NCBI GenBank assembly: GCA_013396655.1
Contig: WBMV01008568.1
Location: 1,779,329 to 1,843,328, forward strand
DNA length: 64,000 nt
Reading direction: 5' to 3'
Source: Campylorhamphus procurvoides
Lineage: Eukaryota > Chordata > Aves > Passeriformes > Dendrocolaptidae
Below the pieces are notes generated by a model. The model was not told the origin of the DNA, searched no databases, and saw only the letters and a list, made by a program, of their open reading frames with translations. The position numbers were made by a program, and so were the translations under genes. Shown piece after piece: positions 25,763 to 36,640 of this stretch. Each line of letters opens with the position of its first letter. Within the stretch, counting starts at the first letter, position 1.

Positions 25763-26858
25763 TATGGTGGGTAGACCCTGGCTGGACACCAGGTGTCCAC
25801 AAAACCTACTCTATCGCTCCCATTCTCAGCAGGACGGGGGATACGAAATATAATGAAAGGCTTGTGGGTTGAGATAAGGACAAGGAGATATCACTCACAG
25901 ATTACTGTCACAGGCAAAACAGACTCAGAAATTAGTTCAGTTTACTACCAATCAAATCAACACAGGACAATCAGAAATAAAACCCAAATGTCAAGCCACC
26001 TTTCCTGTACCCCACCCTTCTTCCTGTGCTTAACTTCACTCCCAATTTCTCTATCTCCTCCCTCTATCCACACAGCGAGACAGGGAATCAGATTTGTCTT
26101 CAGTTCATCATACATTGTCTCTTGCCACTCCTTCCTCTGCAGGGTGAGGACTCCCCACTCTCTTGCCTTTCTCCAGCATTAGGTCCTTCCCACAAAATAC
26201 AGTCTTCCATGAAGTTCTCCAATGTAAATCCTTCCCATGGGCTGCAGATCTTCACTAAACTGCTCCAATGTGGATGCTTTCCGCAGGATGCAGTCCTTCA
26301 GGAACAGGCTGCCCCAGCACGCATCCCCTGCAGCAAACCTGCTCTAGCCTGGGCTTCCCTCTCCATGGGCCACAGGTACTGCCAGGAGCCTGCTCTGGCA
26401 TGGACTTCCCTTGGGGTCATAGCCCTCTTTGGCCACCCACTTGCTCTGCTCGGGGTCCTACAGGACCTTGGCTCCACCACGGACCTCCACGGGCTGTAAA
26501 GGCACAGGAGGTCTGCCTCACCATCATCTTCACCATGGGCTACAGGGATATCTCTGTTCCAGTGCCTTGAGCACCTCATCCACTTCCTTCTGCACTGAAC
26601 TTGGTGTCTGCAGAGTTGTTTCTCTTACATATTCTCACTCCTCCCACTGCCATTACTGATACACAGCAGCATTTCCCCCTTATAAAATATTACAACAGCG
26701 CTACCACTGTTGCTCATGGACTTGGCCTTGGCCAGCAAAAGGTCCATCTTGGAGCCATTGGCTCTGTTGGACATAAGGGAAACTTCCAGGAGCTTCTAGC
26801 AGAAGCCATCCCTGTAGCACCCCAGCTACCAAAACGTCAACATTCAAACCAATCTATA
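25763..26858 (-). mobile_element. Long avian ERV LTR, about 1.1 kb, antisense
   Basis: I recognise this from memory as a widespread bird LTR. Read on the minus strand it begins near 26858 (TATAGATTGG, a decayed TG start). It passes through a GC-rich U3 containing many short imperfect repeats built around a CTGC(T)CCAA-like core (26160-26560). A polyadenylation region follows near 25945-25960, where AATAAA has decayed to AGTAAA, and the end is CCAGCCAGGGTCTACCCACCATA at 25763-25785. The terminus closely matches the 3' end of the LTR at 60857. Open frames on both strands inside it are chance products of its GC-rich repeats. No gag, pol or env flanks it, so it is a solo LTR. The ERVL class is tentative. 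Confidence 0.75.
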
Positions 26859-27509
26859 TCCTGAATTTGTCAGACTTATTTCACCAGCACAATAGCTGTA
26901 GTTAATCAACTCCATAACTACAACTTTGGAAAATCCTTTGAAGAACACCTTTCAGGTCACAATGCTGAGGTTTGTGACAGGGTGGTAAGAGCACATGTCT
27001 TCTGAGGGAAATTTTCTCTGGGGTACAACCATAGACAGAAAAATCTTTCTATAAATAAGTTTTTCTGTGAAGGGAATAAATCTTCTGACCTATTACTGTA
27101 TTTTTATGTATATAGTGTATATGTAATCTGATCACTCTCATTGTGATGTATTATTTCCACCTGAAATTTCCTCAGATAACCTGCACCCAAGATATTTTCC
27201 ATTAATTCAGAGGAACATAGGAACATAGCCATGTACAGGACTGTAGTACAGGAAAGTCTACTTACACAGAGGAAGTTAGCCATAGGAAAGCAGAGACAGT
27301 TTGTTCCCGGGAAACAAAGGACTCTGGAAGTCACCTTTGTATTTCAAAAATGGAAATACAGCAGAAACAGAAATACAGTATACTACAGCTGAATGAGATT
27401 GATTTTAATACAGATAAATTGTACGCACTTCATGTGAAAATGAAGGGGAAAGGACAGTTTTTAGGCAAGCACGTTGGTACATTGATAACTTTAGTTTATT
27501 AGTGGACAG
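26859..27509. other. Unique non-coding DNA
   Basis: Spacer between the LTR and the CR1 element. No gene or repeat recognised. Confidence 0.5.
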
Positions 27510-28327
27510 GTTAACTTGATGGTCCAAGTCCAGCTGTATGAAGTTCAGTGTGGCAAATTGCTGGGTCCTGCACCTGAGTCACAACAAGCCCAGACAGTGC
27601 TACAGGCTGGGGCAGAGTGGCTGGAAAGCTGCACAGCGGAAAAGGAGTCGGGGTTGCTGGTCAACAACAGCTGAACATGAGCCATCAGTGCGCCCAGGGG
27701 ACCAAGGAGGCCAGTGGCAACCTGGCCTGTGTCAGAAATAGTGAGGTCAGCAGGACTAGGGCAGTGATCTTCCCTCTGTACTTGGCACTCATGAGGCTGC
27801 ACCTCAAGTCCTGGGTTCAGTTTTGGACCCTTCACTACAAGAAAGACATTTAGGCCCTGGAGTGTGTCCAGGGAAGGGCAAAAGAGCTGGTGAAGGGTCT
27901 GGAGCACAAGTATTTTGAGGAGCAGCTGAGAGGGCTGAGAGTGTTTAGTCTGGACGAAAGGAAGATCATGGGAGACTGTATCACTGCTTACAACTACATG
28001 AAATGAGATTGTAGCCAGGTGGGGGTTGGCCTATTTACCCAGGTAAAAAGTGACAGGACCAAGAGGAAATAGCCTCAAGTTACACCAGGGGAGGTTTAGA
28101 CTGGATATTAGGAAAAATTTCTGCAGTGAAATGGTTTTCAGGCATTGGAATGGGCTGCCCAGAGAAGTGGTGGAACCATCATCCCTGGAAGTATTCAAAA
28201 TTCATGTGGATGTGGCTCTTGGGACATGGTTTAGTGGTGAACTCAGTGGTGCTATGTTAACATTTGGACTTGATCATCTCAGAGGTCTCTTCCAACCTTA
28301 ACAACTCCATGGTTATATGATTCTGTT
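27510..28327 (+). mobile_element. CR1 LINE, C-terminal RT region and 3' end
   Basis: The largest CR1 copy here, about 0.8 kb in sense orientation. It covers the part of ORF2 after the RT core: the region encoding the RVLHL..HN segment, LYLALMRLHLKSWVQFW, and the terminal [21 protein letters not shown] motif at 28050-28220. A 3' UTR with GGTCTCTTCCAACCTTAA follows, ending in a decayed ATGATTCTGT terminal repeat. Several stops and frameshifts break ORF2 (for example near 27850 and 28005), so it is a dead, 5'-truncated copy. The frame breaks suggest it is older than the 19.6 kb copy. Confidence 0.95.
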
Positions 28328-30598
28328 ATGGTGCAACTGTATCTGTGCAATCATTTAGTTACACTGAAATTCAGACACTTGATCATTTTAATCTCATCAG
28401 GAATTTGCAATGAACATTCATGCTTGATAAGACAGATCAAGAATTATAAATAAACCAAAAAACAAGGCCTGCTGTGGATTATTTATTATTCAAGGACAGT
28501 TTATTTCTAATATTGTCAGTGAAATGACTTCTGTCAAAGGAAGAAGGATAAAAGCAAGCTGAATCTGTGTTATTCTGTTTTTAAGTATTTCTCACAATTT
28601 TTCTCCTTAAAATAAGAAGGAAACATTTTATTTCTGTGCTTTGGCTCATGTAAAATAATAGTTCAAATTAAATGTCTTAATTATGCAATGAAATGGAAGA
28701 AAATCATAATTTAAATTGTCATTGACTTCTACCAAGTTATTCAATAAGCACAACCAGAGCTCAATTGTGTATAATGTGTAGTTGTTGCATAATGTAAGAC
28801 CCTGTCAGGTAACCCTCCAACTGTTATGCTTTGATAACAACCAAGAAAGTTCAAATTCTCACTCATGTTATATGAGCACTTAAAGCCATTTTAAGGATTG
28901 AATAATTGTTGAAGATATCTTGTCATGTATCTTTTTATCATGTATTATACCAAAATCTATAGTCCTTATATTGCTGTAACAGCTGAGTACCTTCCAGAAC
29001 TGCAATAATGACTTGTCAAACATCTGCTGTGTGTAGTTCTCACTGCTATTCCTGCTGTTGTTCAGCTGGAAAGTAAATAATAAATCTTACCTCTTTGTTC
29101 TCTCTAGATTCTTATAATCATGCAATCGCTACAGTAGCAGAAAGCTGTAGAGGCTGGAGTAAAAGGAGAGCAACTTGATATTTTAGGCTAATCTGAGTTT
29201 ATTTTTTGTGCTTTTCCTGTGGTGCAAGCTCTACTGACAAGGCAGCTGTGTGCTGGCTGGGGATGTGCCCAGCCATTAGGCACTGCATGCTGCCTTTGCT
29301 GTGAGGAACTGTAGTGTCATTAGGAGCTACGTCTCTGTGTTTGAGCCAGTCTTCAAGCTGGCAGTGAGTACTCAAGGTACAGTCAGAGTTGGAGAGATGG
29401 TTGCTTTGAGTAGTTTGAGTCTGCTTTTAATGTTTCTTGTTATCTAAAAATTTGTTCTAATACCATGTTCATTTTAGATTACAATTTAGAATATAAATGT
29501 TGGAATCTGAAGAGCTTTTAATAGAGAAGGTTAAATTTTCTGTTTAAGAGATGGAATGCAGCAATGCCACAGGGTGTAGTTAAACAGCCTTGTTCCTAAA
29601 AAGCTTAAGAACATGAAAGTTGTTGAATCAATCAACTGTTTTCTGCTTTTGGGAAAGGGATGTAAGACTCTGGTTAATTTCATCTACTACCTGATCAACA
29701 AGATGCAAGGAATATATTTTGTTTGCATTTCTTGATCTTTATTGGTGAGGTGGTGGACTGATTCCTGTTCTGAACTAGATGGCCCCAAAGACAGCTTTTA
29801 TTAATAATATTTAATCCTAAAGGATACATGATAGGTAGAGTTTCCACCTGTGCCAGTCAATGTTGCAACTGTTTAAAGGACAATAATGCCACACCTGCCA
29901 GGCCATTCCCTCTGAGTCAGGTGTGGAATCTCTTGTGTTGGGGAATTCCTTATTATCCAATTAGGAGAGCTCTAGGAGGAAAATTGTAAGGATAGCCTGG
30001 CTCCCAGGACCTAGATTTTTGTACAGTCAGAGTTGGAGGTAAATTAGGTCTCCAAGAAAACCAGACTGATGAAAGCTTAGGAAACATCTAGGTTTTGCCT
30101 CAGAATATTATATTCAAGGTATTAACTTTTTTTCTACTGCCTATGAATACCCTTTCCAGAGGAGATTTGAATTAGTCCCCATATAATCCAAGTGATAGGT
30201 GCAATTTTTACTATTCGTGCTACTCTTTGGGAATGTAATTACAGTCCAGGCTTCATTTGATCCCCTTGGGTCTGGTTTGCTTGTTTTAGTCTTTGTGCAT
30301 GAACAGTACTGAACTGCTATTATATTTCTGCCACATGTAAAAGATACTTTTGAAACTTATCCAGAAGATTGTGTGAAGAATTCTTAGGCATATTTGTGAA
30401 TTAATGGTTCAGAGCAAAACACAACGTTTTCTCTTTCCATTGCTGGCTTTTCAAAACTGCTTTCCTTTTCGCATATCAAAAGTAACTTAAACCTTAACAA
30501 ACTTTCAGTAAGATTAATTTGTTTAATGGCTTATTTGAATGACTTTATCTGATGGAATATATGTGATATTTGTCTAGAAGACAGGCAACGATCATAAT
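28328..30598. other. Unique non-coding DNA
   Basis: No gene or repeat family recognised. An 18-base sequence (GTACAGTCAGAGTTGGAG) occurs twice, at 29377-29394 and 30021-30038. The part around 29210-29400 is somewhat GC-richer. Confidence 0.5.
29377..30038. repeat. Pair of identical 18-bp direct repeats
   Basis: GTACAGTCAGAGTTGGAG at 29377-29394 and again at 30021-30038, 644 bases apart. Flanks do not match. Possibly remnants of one unclassified repeat family. Confidence 0.7.
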
Positions 30599-30712
30599 AG
30601 GTTCACAGAATAATTCAGGTGGTGAGTACCTCATGAGACCTGTAGTCCAACCTGCTGCTCAAAGCACAGCCAGCTATGTTGCCCCATCAGATTACTGACT
30701 TGGCTTAAATAT
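30599..30712 (-). mobile_element. Short CR1 LINE 3' fragment
   Basis: The + strand begins GGTTCACAGAATAATTCAGG and continues with a GTAGTCCAACCTGCTGCTCAAAGCA-type segment, the reverse complement of a CR1 3' UTR. Strongly diverged; no coding part remains. Confidence 0.75.
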
Positions 30713-32640
30713 CTGAATAAAACCTACTTGGTTAGGTTTAAATATTATATATACTTTTAAAAACTTTTTAGAAATTTTAGATTTACTGCAAAAAGGGGAA
30801 TATTCAACAGGATTTGATGGACATCTGTGACCTAACTTTTTAATGAGCATTTGCGTGTCTGACATTTATTCCGTTCTGGGAAAGATGAAGTGAATATTTT
30901 AGTAATTAATCCCTTATGCATTGGAAAGAATGTAACACTTAATATTTGCAGAGTTTTGACACCTGAAAGAAAATCATTGCTTTGAAGTGGTCAGTGTAGA
31001 AGAGGATTCTATTAGAAAGGTTATATATGATGTTGATGAAAATTCTAGTGACAAACTTAATGTCATACATACATTATTAAATTAGGAAAAAAATTGCAAC
31101 CTGGTCTGTTGAGAGTTTTAAAATTATTTCACAGTCATTCTGGCTTCAAAGCATCCTACAGTATTTTTAATTTTTGAAATATTTTTGCCCTCTATACTGC
31201 TGTGTGAAAATCCCCTGTCTCAGATCACAGAGGTTAGCACCTGACTAACAGTGGACTGAACCACTCCTGCAGCATATAAGTTAAGAAAAGAGGGTGCAAT
31301 TTAAACTGTTAACTATCCAGGAATGCTGGACACAGCATCTTTAGGCAGTTCATGGAGAGAAGTGAGACGTCACATAAGTTCACTGAAATTAAGTGGCTTC
31401 TCTACAAAAGAGGATGTGAACCCAGTTCCCATTTTTTTTTCTTTCTTTTATTTTTTCCCCTAGTGCAAGCCACTGTCCAGCAGTGCTGGTGGTAGGATGC
31501 TTAAATTGCTATTGTGCTCTTGAAGTCAGCTTTCAACAACATGATGGCAAAATTACAAGCAAGTTTTTGTGCCAGATGGGACCTAACTGAATGTATAATT
31601 GAAACAATGAGACCACCTGGATACACAAGGCTGTCAACTATAAAAAAAGCATACTCCTAATAGTTACTTGTAGAAACAGACCAGAAAACTTTTACAGGCA
31701 GCATGGTGAGTGTTAAGGAGAGTTTTGTTCCTTTAGAGCCTATGTAAATTTCAGTTGTGGCTCTAGATTAATGCTTCCTCTGGAAAGATGATTCAGTGGG
31801 TTCCTGGCGTAGCTTCTGGTTCTCCATTTATCCAAACACCACCCAGCCACCATGACATAGCTTTCATTTTCTCTTGTGATTTGAAAAAGTTATACATAAT
31901 CCACCTCTTATTAATAATCCAGTCCTCTGAGGGACCATTTCCTATTCATTTCATATTTTACCGGGCTCTAAAAGTTGATGTAAAGGAAATACATTTTGGA
32001 ACACCTATGTAGGTATTATGATCTTTTTTTTTTTTTTAGAGTAGATAAATTGGGCCCATAAGGCTTATTGTGATTAAAAGCTTCACTGCTTATGGTGAAA
32101 TTCTAGACCTACACATATTGCTGTTATTAGCATATAAATGCTCTTATCTGCCAGAGTTGGACATAATCATGAAATATGCCATCATTTCAGGATGAAGTTG
32201 GGAGCTGCCTGGGGTCCCATAACATTATGAGAATGAAGTAGCAATACTATTGTCATGGTTGAAGAAGCACTTTCATTACCACCCCCTCTTTTGAAAATGG
32301 TAATTTTACATCAAAAATGGCTTACATGTTAGGTAAAAATTCTGAGACTTATTTTAAATAAAAAGATGACTCCCCTCCGCCCACCCCCCGAACAGTCACT
32401 TTAATATTGACTTTTTCTTCTTTTTCCTTTTGAATAGCAAAAAAACTGTTTCAAGTGTAATCAATCCAGATTCTTTGCATGCACATGGAAAACAAATAGT
32501 TTAATAATAGTCACATTTTCAGGGATTTAATCTAAATGTAAAACAAGCACCTCTGGAAAACTTTAAGAGATTTAGATCATATTTTAGCTGTGCAGATTCA
32601 GTTTTCCTCTGGAGATTTTTAGGATCCACTTTCTTCTTTT
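30713..32640. other. Unique non-coding DNA, possible MIR remnant
   Basis: Mostly AT-rich unique sequence. At about 31360-31480 the order AAGTGGCTTC...GAACCCAGTTCCC...AAGCCACTG resembles an antisense MIR/CORE-SINE interrupted by a pyrimidine-rich tract (31431-31460). A C-rich tract lies at 32369-32391. No gene recognised. Confidence 0.45.
31360..31480 (-). mobile_element. Possible ancient MIR/CORE-SINE remnant
   Basis: The GTGAACCCAGTTCCC segment near 31415-31430 and the preceding AAGTGGCTT match the layout of the MIR core on the opposite strand. Divergence is high and the match is by eye only. Confidence 0.3.
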
Positions 32641-32806
32641 TTACTCCTTATTAGTGTAGTTTTGACTACTGTTACACAAGGACCTCTGGCTGGGATCATC
32701 TGCAGGGCTTTGCAGGGAGGCAGGACCTGAGGTGCTCTTTGAGCCTGCCTCTTTGCGAATACATGGAACACAGCTGAGAACACACCTGATGCAGTTTTTC
32801 TCTTGA
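32641..32806 (-). other. Candidate terminal coding exon, Cys-rich tail
   Basis: On the minus strand a good acceptor (TTTTGCTTTTGTCTCAG, ending at 32807) is followed by one frame with 54 codons to a TAA near 32641-32645. Its peptide has a cysteine cluster (CIRCVLSCVPC) followed by a hydrophilic Ser/Pro/Asn-rich end. That layout resembles the cytoplasmic tail of a membrane protein with palmitoylatable cysteines, but I cannot name a family. All three minus frames stay open for long distances here, which weakens the argument for any one. ATTAAA-type polyadenylation signals exist further along the minus strand near 32500 and 32400. No upstream exon could be paired with it. Confidence 0.22.
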
Positions 32807-35800
32807 CTGAGACAAAAGCAAAATAAGACAAACATTCTCCCACACTGCTTTATTTTCCAGAATCCCTCGGTGGGTTTGCATTCTTCCTATAGTATTACAA
32901 TAGGCCTTATACAGTGATCTAAACTCCACTAATGTGTATAAAATGCTAAATGAAAAAAAAATCTGTATCAAGTAAAAATAAACTGTTACTTAAACTGCAT
33001 GTTTCTTTCATTTTCTTATGGTTAGAATAAAGCCTTTTACTGTCTATATTTTTGTTGTCACCAAAGGCTTATAATGTCATGACAGAGGCTATTTTTGCAG
33101 GACATGTGGCCTGTGTGAAAGTTCAACAAAAATCTTAGAAGAGAGTCTGATCATGCAAGGTTTCCAGCTCAGTTTGCAGATAAAGCAGGCTAAAACAGCT
33201 AAGCATCTAACCTTTGAATCCTTATCGAAGATGAACCTTTTAAGGTTCTGTCCCCACCATTTTTCTAAGGGGTACAGATAGTATCATTTCCATCCATTGC
33301 CAGTCCCAGATCAGTCAATGTCAAACCTGGATTTATTTGCATCAAGTTATGGAGGATCTCTTAATAACATGCATCCTGTTCACTCTTTTTGACCCACACT
33401 GTTGCGATTGAATCCATATGTTTATTATTTCCACAAGAAATCTGCCTGAAATCTAAGGTGAATAATTTATGAGCTCTGGCTATATTATAGGAACATTTCT
33501 GTAAGAAAATACAGTATTCTAAAAAAAAATTGCTCACTTATCTTCATAATCATAAATTATTTCATACCTAATTACAAACAGACAGTATGATTAATTGTCC
33601 TCATTGAAGCTGTTTGACACTGAGAATATACTGCTTATTTCATAAACTTTTTAGCGTACAGTCCATAAATATGTCACAGCTAAGGAGTATTGCATCTTAA
33701 AGCATATTAAATGCAGTCTTGTGTAACCAAACATAATAGGTTTTTTAAAAGAATTATAACTGAAGAATTTAACAAACAGCTTTTTAAACTTTCTGCATGT
33801 GTGAAGCTTCTTTAAACAGACCAATTCAAATTACATATTGAAAAAGAAACTTTTCATTTGACAGTATTGAAACACATTATTATGATTCCTGTTTCATGTA
33901 TATTCAGAAGCAATAAAAGACTTCCAGGGGAAATCGCTTTAATGAATTCCTTTAAAAAGCACCTGTTAATGGATTTTAGAGCAATACCAAAGTCCAAAAA
34001 ATGTGAGCAATGAGAATACATATGCTTTGTTTCCATGAAGGTCATGCTGACACCTTTATAGCTGCTTCAGGTCTGAATCTGATATGCATTGTATTAACTT
34101 GTAATAGGCTTAATTTTTTACCACTCATTCTCTTCTTTTATATTGAAAATAATCTAATTCAAACCTTCATCCTGAGTTGACATGCATTTGTTAATAATGC
34201 TTGTTTTTGAGGGGATAGAATTTCATATAAATTATATGGATGACATAAGCCACGTAGGACACTTGAAAAATACCAATCCAAACAAGAGGAGAACTGTGGA
34301 GGGGATAACAGGATTGAAGAAGAAGTAATAAAACCCAGAAATGTTAAATTTACAGGGAGGGAAAAATATCCTGTACTTCAAGTACTAAAAACTCAGTGTA
34401 AATGATATATTCAAATACATTCTGCTTTAAGTACTCAGCCATGACTTGATTTCCAGGTTCTTTTTCTTTTTTATTTTTTTTTCCCCAAGAAGACAGCTGG
34501 CCTTCATCCAAGCTGCATTCTTTCAGTAATTAATTATGGCTCATTTCTAATCTAAATTTGTCAAACTTCACTGTCTGTCTTCCCCAGTTATAAAACAGCA
34601 GTTGTGGTAGCAGAATCCCTGTTTTGTTTTTTCACATATATGCAAAATACTGGGAAAAAACTTTCACAACTGGCATTAGGTTTTCTTTCTTGTGTTGAAT
34701 CGTACCTGAAACAGATGTGTGCAGTTATGAAACCTGATAAGTAGGGAAATGATGTATAGGCAAAATATTGTGCTTACCCAGACTAATATGAGTCCATGAG
34801 AAATAGTAACTTAGTATGTTAAAATAATCCATTTGTATGCTTATAGTTGTATCTTTCCTGAATAATTATGTACCCAGATTTGGACTACATTTCAGAGACA
34901 AATGGAAAATTTCAGTTTTACCAAAAATTTATTTGTGAATTTCAGCTATGTTTAATTAACAGTTGGGAGAGAAAAAAAAAAGAAAGAAAAAAAGGAAATT
35001 CATGAAAACCCTGGAATATTTCATCTTCTCATACTTGAAGGGATACTTTTCCTAGGAAATGCAAGCCTACTCTTTTTTGACATTTTCCTACCACAGAATT
35101 TCTTTACTTTTCATTTTGCAGTTGAAACAATCTTTCATTTAAAAATGTGATTCGATCAAAAAAGAACGTAAAAGTAACAAGTGAAACAACTCTATGCTAT
35201 AGCTAACAGATATAACATGGAAAGGTAGAGTTAAACAGATATTACATAAAATGGTATTTTCTGTGGTTGCTTTTATTCTTTCAGCATTTTTAAAAAAATC
35301 TTAAATTCTATTTCAATTGATGCACAGAAAGTGATGGGGAGGTTGTTCTGAAAGAAAGAAGAATAAAATTCAAACTCCATTAATCACTGTACACAGCCTT
35401 TGCAGTCACTGTGCTGTAATTCTCTTTCTCCGTTTAGTTTTATTGCACGAAAATTTAGGTCTCCATCCATTAAACATCTTAAATGTATATGGGGCATGCT
35501 AAGATATTTGCTTTAGGAAAATGCTGAAGTCCAGTGTGCTGTGACCTTATTCTGCACTCAGAAATGTAGGCTTCATTGTAAAGACTTTCAGAGAGAGGGA
35601 AGTAAATTAGATTAGTAACCCCAAATATAGACTACTTAAGAGTCCAGTTGATTTTGTCCAATGTGTTGAGCACCTGGGAGCTTCAGTGAACTATGAGCTA
35701 TGTTTCAAAAGATACTGTCAGTAGCAAAAGCTGAGGCAGCCTTGTTCAAAAAATACAAATAAATCAAATCAAATCCTCTAACTTCGGTTTTCTTTCGTGC

Positions 35801-36600
35801 TTTTGCAACACAGACTACCAGGCATCAAGCTTTAAAAGAAAGATTAATTTCATGATTAAATATAGTAAATAACATACTGAAGGAAATCAACATACATTCT
35901 TCTTTCCCCTGAGCCCTGCAATTCTGCCATTGTAAGAAGTGGTAACAGATTATGGGAAAAGAGATGTGGTGATTGTTTAGCCAACAGTGTTTCTGCATTT
36001 TCACTAAAATATCAAACCCAGAGAGACAGACTTTGTTTGCATCTTACTTCCTAGATTGTGAGACTTCTCAGTTAAATACACGGGAAATGAGAGAGTTTGG
36101 TGGTGACACACAGCTGGACTGGGTTGCTATGACAAAGGACACTTCCAGTTCTGAATTCTTTATGCCTGGCTGAAGCTGAAAGAGAATGGTGCTGGATAAT
36201 GCCTGGTGCCAGATGGCTTTCTGCCTGTTTTGAGCTCAGATTCTAGACCACATTTTAAAATGATACTTCTGGTTATGTTCCGTCTTTGATTCATTGATTC
36301 TTTAATCCATCTCAATAATTATTTTTTTTTATTTCCATTAAAACCTGTTTCACTTTAGTTACTAAAGGGTCGGGTCTAGTAAGGCATTATAACATTCAAA
36401 TTCCATTGCTGTCATGGGGTGTTTTAAATTAATTTTCATTTCATAACTTCTTGAATCATGTGTCTGCAAAACAATGTCCCTTTTAAAATGTTTGAACTGG
36501 AAAGGTCAGAGATACAGCCTGATTCTTCACAACGTGATTTAAGCAGTGTGATCCATCAGCTCCACTAGATTCAACCGACTTTGGTGGTGGTGTACCTGGA

Positions 36601-36640
36601 AATGATTAGCAAATTGATTATGGTAATTAGAGATAAAGAA
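36601..36640. promoter_or_regulatory. TAAT-motif cluster, possible enhancer core
   Basis: ATGATTAG, ATTGATTATGG and GTAATTAG lie within 40 bases. Such clusters occur in conserved enhancers bound by homeodomain proteins, but AT-rich DNA yields them by chance too. Confidence 0.15.

Noticed and set aside
26026..26864. Several overlapping ORFs of 75-157 codons on both strands
   Set aside because: They lie inside the GC-rich LTR at 25763-26858; openness follows from its repeat-rich composition, and no protein family fits.
27538..28301. Short ORFs on both strands around the CR1 copy
   Set aside because: Plus-strand pieces are broken CR1 ORF2; the minus-strand ORF (27545-27907) is its shadow.
31431..31500. 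Long pyrimidine tract ending CCCCTAG, plus-strand acceptor
   Set aside because: It appears to lie inside a MIR-like remnant and no donor is convincing, although one frame stays open for about 41 codons.
35340..35372. Strong minus-strand acceptor TTCTTCTTTCTTTCAG
   Set aside because: The three frames that follow close after about 11-24 codons and no donor is near; likely a decoy site in purine-rich DNA.
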